Assembly (NCBI GenBank): GCA_963920575.1
Contig: OY986968.1
Coordinates: 28,053,904 to 28,117,903, forward strand
Reading direction: 5' to 3'
DNA: 64,000 nt
Source: Narthecium ossifragum
Taxonomy: Eukaryota > Streptophyta > Magnoliopsida > Dioscoreales > Nartheciaceae
Below the pieces are notes generated by a model, which was not told where the DNA came from, made no database searches, and was given only the letters and a program-made list of their open reading frames with translations. A program made the position numbers and the translations under genes. Numbering within the stretch: the first letter of the stretch is position 1; every line of letters begins with the position of its first letter. Positions 24,935 to 35,100 of this stretch are shown here, in pieces.

Positions 24935-25758
24935 CGAAATCCAACCCCAAATCCTCAAAAGATGAACCTACAATCCCCAGACAAGAAAACACCCTTAGAA
25001 AGAAAACCTGGAATGCCCCAAATCCTCGCAGGATTCAAAGCGGAGATGATCGATGAATGCTCGCGAATCCCAATCCTTATTCGAGCCCTAATCCAGATCG
25101 ATTCGATGACGGGACCGCAAGAAGGGAGGATTAAATGGACATCGCAAAGAACTACAACAAAGTTCGATCACAGATAACCAAAAAAAACGAGTTTAAATGG
25201 GCAAAAACCCCACAAAATTAGCGAATATTACCGAGAGGGAAGATGATTCGAGCCCTCGTGGCGTTGTCAGTACGCTGTACGCGCTCTGGTTCTTTCGTCT
25301 TCGCGTAATACCACGGGATTAAAGATTACCCCACCTTTATGAGGAACAAGTAGGCGGTCATATCATACGTGGCATATTCTGATCGGCTAAATTTAATACA
25401 CGACGCCAGTCTAGTGAGCAACCTTGTCACCTGTGTCTAACGAGATGGTTCCGTGCCAGGTCCTACTAGCCACACGCTCTCTTTCTTTTCTAACCATCGG
25501 TTAACCATCACCGTCCCATACGGGTCAACACAACCATCTAATCAGACAAACTACAGGGAGTTTATTAAAATTTTATATTAGTAATAACTAAAAACTATGC
25601 CAGGGGCACAGGTGAGTACTATTTTTCTATAGGCCGAAAAACACTTTGGTACCATGTAGTTTTCAGGATTGCAGTTTTGTACCCTCATCTTTTAAAATCA
25701 CCCAAAAGTACACCTAACTTTCAAAACTATGCAGTTTAGTGCCACCGACCCTAACGTC

Positions 25759-25958
25759 NNNNNNNNNNNNNNNNNNNNNNNNNNNNNNNNNNNNNNNNNN
25801 NNNNNNNNNNNNNNNNNNNNNNNNNNNNNNNNNNNNNNNNNNNNNNNNNNNNNNNNNNNNNNNNNNNNNNNNNNNNNNNNNNNNNNNNNNNNNNNNNNNN
25901 NNNNNNNNNNNNNNNNNNNNNNNNNNNNNNNNNNNNNNNNNNNNNNNNNNNNNNNNNN
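25759..25958. other. Assembly gap (200 N)
   Basis: Exactly 200 N inside the Pack-MULE. The round length suggests a placeholder of unknown true size. Confidence 0.99.
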
Positions 25959-25968
25959 GCTAATCAAC

Positions 25969-26330
25969 CTCTCCAAAAACCAAGTCTAACATCGCCACCA
26001 TCGGCTCCCTCGTCCTCCTAGTCTCCGAGCAGTTGTTGTTCCTGTTCGCCCTCGTCGACCGGAAGCTGATCAGCCCCAGATGGAAGCCATACATCCTGGA
26101 GCACGTCAAGGCCTCCCGGATGACACTGCACCGGTTCGGCAACACCTCCAGCAGCTCACTCTGGTACGAGCTGAGCTACATCGAAGCCAAGGGCATGATG
26201 CGGCGCGGCGACCGGGTGTGGCAGATCAGCTTCGGCAGTGGGTTCAAGTGCAACAACACCGTGTGGATGTGCCTGAGGACGGTGGAGTCGTCGCCAGTGG
26301 ACGAGCCGGCATGGAGTGGATCTCGACGAC
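25969..26330 (+). pseudogene. Captured 3-ketoacyl-CoA synthase fragment inside the Pack-MULE
   Basis: After the gap the frame reads [20 protein letters not shown], then a KPYI block, then [20 protein letters not shown] and [12 protein letters not shown], ending near [12 protein letters not shown]. This is the C-terminal third of a KCS. About 30 residues between KPYI and SRMTL are missing in frame; these include the catalytic-His motif HFCIHAGG. A stop lies eight codons upstream of KSNIATIG. The DNA is far GC-richer than the KCS gene at 2999-4531 and the protein differs from it at many sites, so the donor was another KCS paralog. It cannot encode an active enzyme. Confidence 0.88.
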
Positions 26331-26936
26331 AAGAGCCTCTCCCCCTCTCTCTCTTTTATATATATTATTGCCACGTCAGCTCCGAAAACCAGTCAAAATT
26401 ATTTAAAACCAGTCAAAATTAGCATACGAACTGGTTTACCGTGAAATACTGATAACGAAGTTAGCCCATTGGATCAAAATGATCCGTTTTATAACTTCAG
26501 GTATTTTTTGGTAATTGTTAAACTCCGTGGTACTAAACTGCAAACCCTGAAAACTACAGGGTACCAAAGTGTTTTTTGGCCTTTTCTATATGAGATAGTT
26601 GTATTTTGTAATATATATAACTTGGTTCGAGTGTTCAAGTCAAGCAATTAAGGTGGGTGAAACAAAATTTCTTCACTAATGATTGGATTATTGCTCGTCA
26701 AATTACTCACTCACTATGAGGTAGTTGTGACGCTGGACCCTGCAACCAAGTCTCCTAGGATCTATTGATCCGTTTCTATCAGGAATCTTATCATATAGGA
26801 ATGAGAAGCTTCCTCGTAATTGCCAGGGGCCAGATATATATCATCCCTTCACGCGTAAAGGGCAGCATAAATTTCCACAAGCCATCAAGTCTCTTCCGTG
26901 TCTAATAGGGATCTATGAGGGGTTGGTTCCGATGAT

Positions 26937-27660
26937 GTCGGAGATGCGTCAGATATGATGGGATGTCATAGCGGAAGAAATACAATTAAATCACAAATCG
27001 ATTCATTATAGTCTTGGATCGATCCAAGATGTAAATAAAATAAAAAACGTCAAGAATTACACCTTGATGAGGAGGAAAAAACCCAACATAATATCGGCTG
27101 TACTTTCATTTTAGAAATCCATAATGTATTTGGAAAAAGTTTATCCGTACTAGAAGAGATCATAAGCCTTATCATGCCGTATGATGAACCCAAAGGCCAC
27201 TTGATCTAACTACCTATATATATACATGAATACACATAAATTTAACCCATGTGAATTAATGGGCAAAAAACATAAACTTGCTTCAGCCCAGGATAAATTC
27301 ATGACCCATCATTCAAGGAAAGCCACAAAACTGCCAATAGCCATCTGATCAACAAGAGTATATTATACGTAAACAATGAGAAGCTCTCGCCGGGTCAAAC
27401 CCTGCAAAATGGAGGAAAATTATAGGATTAAAACACTGTCATGGAAAGAAACAACCGTTTAATTTGAAATATCAACAGCCAGAGATCGGTGAATGAGGAT
27501 AGGAAAAACAAACAAAGAAAAAATAGATGCCAGCACCAAGGGCGGATCAGGATTAAAAGTTCACATGAGCTAATGCTCTAATGAAACTTTATCGTAAAAA
27601 AACCAACCTCTAGGTAATATATGTTCATATAAAAAGGAACAACAGAATGAAGGAATAAAT
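26937..27660. other. Intergenic region without recognisable gene
   Basis: AT-rich sequence between the end of the tandem duplication and a small hAT element. No long frame, splice-linked exons or structural RNA could be supported. Confidence 0.5.
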
Positions 27661-27662
27661 AC

Positions 27663-27861
27663 CTTGTAATCAGGGGCGGACCCAGCCTCTCAAGCAAGGG
27701 GGGCCAAGGGAGGAAGGCATTGCCTCGGGGGGGGGGGGGGGGTCAGGGACACTGGGGTAGGGGTTGGGGGGCGCGGGGCCCACGGGAGGTTAAGGAAAAA
27801 AAAATTTCAGGAGGGGCCTGGCCCCCCCTAATATGTGAATAGGTCCGCCCCTGCTTGTAAT
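27663..27861. mobile_element. Small hAT-type MITE, 183 bp, 8-bp TSD
   Basis: The element at 27671-27853 starts CAGGGGCGGACC and ends GGTCCGCCCCTG, and is flanked by CTTGTAAT at 27663-27670 and 27854-27861. Eight-base duplications and CAG...CTG ends are typical of the hAT superfamily. Inside is a poly-G run near 27727-27741 and G-rich low-complexity sequence. No coding capacity. Confidence 0.9.
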
Positions 27862-28112
27862 GGCTTACTTGATTGTTGTTATCCTTAAAAAAATTTATTC
27901 TGCTAAGCCTAAGCTATTAAACTAAAAGGTAAATCCTAACAAAGGATCAGATATTATATAATAAATATAATTTTATTATATATGAAGAACTCACCTTCCA
28001 ATTCGATGTTATAGATCTTCGCAAAAGGGGAGCATTGACCATCAAAGACGTTTCTTATAAGGGTTTAATCGAATAATAGGAAGGCAAGGGGAAGGGTAAA
28101 TGCCAAGGGAGG

Positions 28113-28650
28113 GTTTAATTCAGTGGCGGAACCAGCGGCCGCCTCCCCTGGCAACGCCAGAAACAACCTTCCCCGGTCAAAGCATTGGAAGTTGGAACAG
28201 GGTTTTAGTGGAAGTGGTAGTGAGGAGCAGTTTAGTTATTGTGGATGCTAGCAAATAGGACAAAAGAGTAATTGGTGTGTTTGTTGTTGAGTTTTGTCTT
28301 ATTTAAAAGGGAGAGGTTAAGATAAGCTAGGGAAGAGGGTACATTTAGGATGGATGGAAGCTGAAGTGAAGTAGGGGGCACGTGCATATAGCTAATTGGT
28401 TTGATTTTTATTCGAATTTAGGATATACATATATGAAAAGGCTGATGACAATCTCATATAGATACTACCCATGATGTTGCTCCTGCGTCTTAGCCGTTAA
28501 TTTCTACATCTAGCTATCTATTATATAAGATCAGATGCATTCTATCAGACGGTTGATGATGCCCGATCCAAATTTTATTACGATACATGAGGCGATCGAG
28601 ATGAAGCCATCTGAAAGATAGCAGTGGTGGGTGGTGGTCGCGCGGTGTTA

Positions 28651-28708
<58 letters not shown>

Positions 28709-29441
28709 GAGTAGTGGGGGTTGGTGGTTATCCGTGTCATGTGACACGGGGGGTCCACCTAATATATTATAAGGTAAAGATCCAAAGTATTTCTTATTAT
28801 GGGTTAATGTCATATTCCACCTTAAAAAGTTCTAAATTTCACATTTCATGCCATATTCTTTCTTACATCATTATTCTTCGGGGTCATGTTATATGCTCAT
28901 GGAGTTAATTTCATCCAAATATAAAGCGAAAATTTTGAAAAGGTTTAGTTTACCTCATATTAGGCTTCTATCACACCATCATACCAACCGTTTAGATTTG
29001 TTTGAATCTTATCCAACGGGTTTAGTTTGCCTCATACTAGGCTTATTGAGTTGGCATTGGTCTTACCTGTTGCGATTGCAATCGTTGAGTCTTCTCTTCG
29101 ATGAAGATTATCAAGTCTGATTTAAGTAATAAGATGGGAGATGACTGGATGAATGATTGCATGGTAGTATACATAAAGCGGGGAATTTTTGAAACTATTG
29201 AGAACGAAGTCATTTTGCAACGTTTTCAAAAAATGCAAAAGCGTAGGATCCAACTTCCACCTCGCAATTGCAGCATATAGTACGGTATATATATTTTAAT
29301 ATTTGTATTGTTTTTATTCCTTGATGTTCAATATTGTAATTCTAAGGTACTTTTTGCATTACTTAAAAGAAAAAAATTAATCATTTTGCTTTAGATTTCG
29401 CCCCCCTTAAGTCTCATCCTGGTTCCGCCACTGGTTTAATT
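28113..29441. mobile_element. hAT-type non-autonomous element, copy A (1313 bp), 8-bp TSD
   Basis: The element at 28121-29433 begins CAGTGGCGGAACCAG and ends with the complement CTGGTTCCGCCACTG; GTTTAATT flanks both sides (28113-28120, 29434-29441). It carries a long (AG)n microsatellite near 28654-28699 and a GTGTCATGTGACAC palindrome. A second, inverted copy is at 40453-41543. No transposase frame is seen, so it would depend on a hAT enzyme in trans. Confidence 0.92.
28654..28699. repeat. (AG)n microsatellite
   Basis: About 22 AG dinucleotides inside hAT copy A. The matching place in copy B (about 40974-40989, inverted) has only about eight CT units. Confidence 0.9.
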
Positions 29442-29783
29442 CAATGTGATAAAGCTTTTATGGAACCCTTGAAGAGGACCACCGACCATGGAAGACGTCG
29501 CAATAGCAAGGGAAAGGGTATTAGGCATTATTATCAATATTACATACATGTGGGCTAATAGCTGGAGCCTAGAGTGGAAAGAGTTGGTCATTAACTGGGT
29601 TACTGATTTGGACTGAAAGGCTAGGTGGGCTGAGGCTATAACCTCACAGGCTAGCCTCATTTTGTAGTACTTCTCATGTGAATATGATTATGAATTTATG
29701 ATCTAAATGCATGAGAAGTATTACAAAATGAAATTGTGATCTGGAATGAGGCCTAGAGTACTTGAGAGGAGATCAGGAGCTGC

Positions 29784-30284
29784 TTACTGAGTGAATTCGA
29801 TGTTAACCACGTTGGCCGTTTGGTTTGCAATCATCTGAAACGCTGCAGCCGATAGGACCATGGTGGTGCCATTCATCGATGGCACGGAGTGGAGCACCGT
29901 TCCACGATCCACCACCATGACCTCAACAGTTTGGTCCTTGATGCACAACCCACGCTTAGCTGAGCTGAGGCACCTCACCAGGTACTTCCGCCCGCAGGAT
30001 GCGCCGGCGTCCCATATCCCGTCTCCGGCTGCCGCAAAAAGGTTGTTCGCCGGGAACTGCCCCGCGTATCCGCCGAAACAGACGGTGGCTGCGCATGCAC
30101 CGGAGGAGCCTTCCAAGGTGAAATAAAAAAAAGATTGGGAGAGGAAAGGAGATAATTAGAATCACTTACGTAGGTGAGGTGGGCCGTAGTATGCGGCGGT
30201 GCCGACGTCGGCGAGGGAGGATTGGAGAGGGAGGAGAGATCCGAGGAGCCATGAGAAGAGCAGAAGCCTTAGAGACTTGTACAT
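29784..30284 (-). CDS. Secreted EG45-like / plant natriuretic peptide-like protein (expansin-type double-psi beta-barrel)
   Basis: Exons 30170-30284 and 29784-30109 join across a 60-bp intron (donor GTAAGT; acceptor GGAAG) to give 146 residues. A hydrophobic signal peptide (MYKSLRLLLFSWLLGSLL, about residues 1-25) is followed by DVGTAAYYGPPHL, a Cys-containing segment, NLFAAAGDGIWDAGASCG, an RCLSS block and a VVDRG motif, with the end AFQMIANQTANVVNIEF. This is the order of conserved blocks in EG45-domain/PNP-A-like apoplastic proteins, which share the expansin N-terminal barrel and act in water and ion balance or defence; the specific role here is unknown. The weak acceptor is chosen because it restores frame and the family motif. 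Confidence 0.8.
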
Positions 30285-32144
30285 ATTGTAAGCCTTGGAA
30301 TTATGAGAAGCTTGTATGTTTGGTGATACGATGAATAAAGCTTTTTTTCATGCTGATTCCATGTCAACAAGAATATAACCGACAAGGAAATAAGCATCCA
30401 GGTTACCAACTATTAAGTTGGAGAAAGGAAAATTGCAACTGATGAGCATATTCTCTTGACTTACAGTATGCAAATGTCTCAAGTCTTTTCATCTTTTCAT
30501 CTTTTCATCTTTTCATCTTTTCTAGTGAGTTATTATTGACCACAATGACTTCTCAAGTCTTTTTATCTTTTCATCTTTTCTAGTGAGTTATTGACCACAA
30601 TGACTAGAGCAGTATCTCGTATTGCTTTTAGTACAGCTTTGTTCCTCTTGACACGTATTGTAGCATTTGAATCTTCTGGCAACCAACCTTCGAATTTAGT
30701 ACAGACAAACTATTGTGCTGTGTAATAAAACAAGATTTTGTTATGTTCCATTGGCAGTACAAAACATAAGAAACCAGATGGGCCTGGCACGGGCAACAAC
30801 CGCCCCAACTACTCCTCTCCTCTCTCCAAATCCATCAGTAACCACCACCCTTCATTAATCACCCCCTCTCTCCTAACCATCTGATAACCATCAACCCCTC
30901 TGTTCCATTCCACGTTACTTTATTTTAATTATCTGATATATCCAATCATAACTTGAATCGAGTATAAGTGCCAAGATGTTTATTTTGCAACGTCAGATGG
31001 AAACCCAAACCAAAGGAGTTAGATAGAAACCCAAAGGACTACTCGTATATCGCATATCACGATCAGAAATCATCTGTCATCTGCCAAGATGTTTATTTTG
31101 CGGCATTAGATAGAAACCCGAAGGACTATTTTCAGCCGTTAGGTTTATTAGACGAGAGACACTCCATTCTCTAATGAAGCATCGCAATACACCATCCAAA
31201 GATTACACCATTCTCTTTGGAGGTAAAATAATAGAAAACCTACGACACCCTTCAGTCAAAGGAAGTTCAACCTGAACGCCTTTGGAAGCTACTCAACCAC
31301 CAAAGCAAGATGATGGGAAATCTTTAGTAAAGTTGACTCGAGAAAGATCAGGTCATGATAAAGAAAGTGCGAAACCTGTGTCTATGGGACATTGTCACCT
31401 TAGGCGAAGACCTGCATTTACTCGACGGAAGCATTTACCTGCTGGTCATAGAAATACTTTTATCCATGGAAACATAGTAATTAATCTCACTCTGCTCGTT
31501 ATGTAAGAAGCATTTGATATGTATCTTTGGATCAACAGCAGCAGTTCCGTTAGCCAAACTAATCAGCAGCAGCAGCTATGTTAGAGGAAGCTGAAATTCT
31601 CTTATTCCATAAAAACCCTCCTCAAAAAGACAAACTGGCCATAATTCATAAATATGCCTGGAAGTTTGGAAAGAGAGAATATGCAAAGTGAAGGCAGGAA
31701 GAACACAGCTTTACACACAACAAATATGCCCCGAATGAAGTAAATATTTTAGGAATCAAAAGGTCAACAGGAGGTCAAAATCAACGAATTGTGATGAGCA
31801 GGTTAGCCTTTCTTCTGCTTGAACGGAACCTCATATCCAAGTTGACAGTACTACGCTCCAAACCTGCTGAAACTTTATTTGGGATATCTGAACTCAAATT
31901 CTGGAGCATTAAACAGGCTCGTTTGCCGCTCGACAATGGAGACAGCTTAGACAGGCTTGATAATTGATGACTTTAGCCATTCCATTCATAATTGTCAAAG
32001 GATCTGGTGAAATGAGATGTATACAATTGCGCAGCCAGAACTCACTGGACTGGTTGCCATATTGTCGACTTATCTTACTTCCATACTCTTATCAAACGAG
32101 TGAATGAAGCCTTCTTTATCCTCTAATCTCATCAAATATCTTCA
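30285..32144. other. Intergenic region with local duplications
   Basis: TTTTCATC tandem repeats lie near 30485-30522, with a local duplication of CTAGTGAGTTATT..GACCACAATGAC (30522-30547, 30578-30603). At 30782-30797 GGCCTGGCACGGGC belongs to the recurrent palindromic module. A direct repeat beginning TGCCAAGATGTTTATTTTGC occurs at about 30969 and 31082. An open frame at 31282-31506 has no recognisable domain. The final few hundred bases are the DXS-like 3' UTR region. Confidence 0.5.
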
Positions 32145-35100
32145 TTACCGCATCAGTATGAGAGCATCACGGTTTCGTCCTAGCAGACTTAAGGCAGTGG
32201 CAGCAATATGGTGACCACTAAGGCCTGCCATGTCAAGCTGTTCTTTGGGAGATGCATGCTCTATGTAATTGTCTGGTAAAACAATGGGACGCCACTGATA
32301 ATTCAACAAAAACAAGGTTAGAATGTGGAGGAAATTCTTCAAATACCATGTTACGTCTATCTAGAAAGAAAAATGCCGAGGCAAAGAATTTAGCACTATC
32401 AGCGTACTGAAGCCACAAACGAAATAATGTGCTTATTAAGGTTTTATGTTTGTCCGACTGGCATAGTAAAAGATTCCCACTAAAGAAGCTCTTATTATTA
32501 GTAGGAAAGACACAGGAATTCAAAAAGCTAATGGAACGACAAAAATAAACAAAGTAGACAGTTAATAGTCACCTCAATGAACAGGCAGGACACAAAAAAA
32601 GAAATAACCATAAAGAGTCTTAAACTAGTCATAGATAAGGTAAAGAAACAGTATCCTTCTCTGTCAATTCTATTGAGATTCAAGCAGATTCTTGGAATTT
32701 GAAACCGCCGGAATATCATCCTTTTGCCATGCTGTCTTAACAGAACAGAATACTGGAGTAGAATATGGTGAAAGAAAGGCTATAGACACCGTAGAAGGAA
32801 GAGGGAAAAATGAAAAAAAAAGGTGGATTGACCTTGATTCTTCCATCTAGCAGACCATCAAGTGCCATGAACTGAGAAACATGTGATCCAAAGCCTCCAA
32901 TGGTGCCTTCCTCCACGGTAATGAGAAAATCATGCCCTCTACATAGCTCCCTAACAAGGTCTATGTCGAGTGGCTTGCAGAATCTCGCGTTGGCAACAGT
33001 GACATTGATACCGAAACCAGCAAGAAGTAGTTGAGCCTTTAGGCAGTTCTGAACCATCGCTCCATATGCAAGCAAAGCCACATGCTCCCCCTCTACAAGA
33101 ACTTTCCCCTTGCCAATCTGATTCACAGTGGAAATGTTATAAGGAGTCCTATAACTTCACATGACTTAAGCAACATATTTATTATCAGGAAGTCTGTGCT
33201 CGTTGAAAATCTCCAAGGTGTTTATTGAAAATCTGATTTCCCATGAGCTTGAAATATTAAAGCACTTGAAATGCGTACAGGCTACTTTGCAAACATGAGT
33301 TTTCCAAAATCTCATGTGCTGAGTAAACCATATATCTCTGTCAGACATGGCAGAATGCAATGATATAACAGGGTATTGCAACAGGCTTCTGTTGCTGACA
33401 TAAAAACATCCCTTTCCATGTCTTCGGATACAACCCATAAAGGACTCCCCATTCTTTATACATGAACAAAGAAACTTTAGCCTTGAGCATATAACTACTA
33501 AGGCTTTAGTTTCATGCATAAATACCATATGTAACTTTTGCATAGGGACAGTTTGAATTCCCTCCAAAGGTAGGTTAAGCCACCACCGAAAAAGTAATCC
33601 ATGAGCATACAAAGAATTAGCTTCTTTGAATCTTTTGAAAACCTCTCTTCAACTTATATGATTATACTGCCATAAGTCTCTTGCCAGAAAGCAACATATT
33701 GTCATAAATAAAAGTCAAAAACTAACCGTAGGAAATTGCATTACCTCAAGGGGTGTTCCCCTACGAGGACTAATATTCCCCATGATAGCCCCTTTGGGAT
33801 ACCGGAAGCAAACAGGATTGTTATCAATGCGTGCAGCAGTGGCCACCATGTCCATGAGTTCCTGTTCATCTGATGGGGCCATGACAATCATGTTCGGTAA
33901 GCATGCCATGAATGTTATGTCAAATGCACCGCATTGAGTTGGACCATCAGATCCTACTAGGCCAGCACTTGTGATTGCAAACCGCACACACACATTCTGC
34001 AAATCTACGTCTTGGATAATCTGGAAAGATCCCACCATCGGAGGGTGCAATGAGATATGTAACCAACAATAGAAAGTAAAAGAATTTCTTTATCATCTCT
34101 GCAACGAAGTCTAATTTAAAATAGAGATGAACTGATCATGTGAATAGACGGTTATATTCATTCATGTGAGTCAAAGTTGCAATCAATCAAACAAATTTAC
34201 TCATGCTTGGACAAATCATGTGCATTAACATAAAGTAAAGGGTGGCTAATTCCACTTATCTTCAAAATATCATTGACAGGATAATAACATAGTTTGTACT
34301 CTGCAAGTATATTTGTCAGAGGAGGAGGGAAGTCTTGCAAGTTGACACCATATTCTGTCAGCTGATGAAAGAGAAAGGTCTTTGATAAACAGTTGCTCAT
34401 GCTTTCATAAAATAGGCAAAGAAGTGAGCTAGACCTGATCATATGCTCTCTGTAAAAATGTGGAAGGCATTATGCAGAATGGCTTTAACCCTCCACAAGA
34501 CAAGCCAGAAGCAAAAGTAACAGCATGCTGCTCTGACATTCCAACATCAAAGAACCTTTCTGGAAATCTGAACTGGAAGCTTTTAAGTGATGGATCAACT
34601 CCCATGCCAGCATGAACTATCACAACCTCTTTGTCCCTCTCTGCTTCTGCGACTAAAGCTTCGACAAGGCAATCGTTGTAGGTTGTAGAGCAGCTGAAGC
34701 CTATATATCTAACATTATGTATTAATGAAGAGGAATTAGAGGTCCCCATTTTATGTGAAGATGAGAACCAAGAATTAAAAAAAAAAAAGAGTTACAACTT
34801 TCAAGATACAGTACATCGAGGCAATCATTAACATATGGCATACCAAATATCGAGTAACGAATAACATCCATTTATCAAAAACGCTCTTTTTAAGTGCACA
34901 GGGAAGATGGTAATGGACAAAAACTGAGCTCACCAACTCCACATGTTAGCGAGGGTTTCTCCAAATCTAGTGCTCCTCAAGCAAACATACAGAAGTACAG
35001 ATGACAATAAGCTACTCAGGAAAGATAACTAGTCTTAAGCAGTTTTACTTCGGTTTTAAAAATTAAAGAGTGATAGACATCATCTTTTCCCAAACTGTAG

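Larger units (their letters stand above)
25623..26590. mobile_element. Pack-MULE: Mutator-like element with captured KCS gene fragment, 9-bp TSD
   Basis: The element at 25632-26581 (950 bp including a 200-N gap) has inverted termini of about 80 bp that start GGCCGAAAAACACTTTGG on the left and, inverted, GGCCAAAAAACACTTTGG on the right. It is flanked by the identical 9-base sequence TTTTCTATA at 25623-25631 and 26582-26590. Long terminal inverted repeats with 9-bp duplications define Mutator-like elements. There is no visible transposase; the cargo is a GC-rich KCS fragment, so by definition this is a Pack-MULE. It sits only in duplication copy 2. Confidence 0.88.
15261..26936. repeat. Tandem segmental duplication containing a RING-CH gene (copy 1 15261-21722, copy 2 21733-26936)
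   Basis: The two units start with the same CCTCACTTCAGAAC sequence (15267 and 21739) and are near-identical through exons, introns, minisatellite and flanks. They end with the shared stretch ending near 21722 and 26936. The unit length differs (about 6.46 versus 5.20 kb). Copy 1 holds a LINE (about 0.9 kb) and a Tourist-like element (1.07 kb), copy 2 holds a Pack-MULE (0.95 kb), and a few hundred bases at 19060-19370 versus 25510-25620 do not match. Confidence 0.9.

Noticed and set aside
25698..25989. Open frames spanning the N gap (and 46367-47041)
   Set aside because: Created by unknown bases in the assembly gaps.
31282..31506. 74-codon plus-strand frame
   Set aside because: No recognisable domain, splice-linked exons or promoter context; could be chance.
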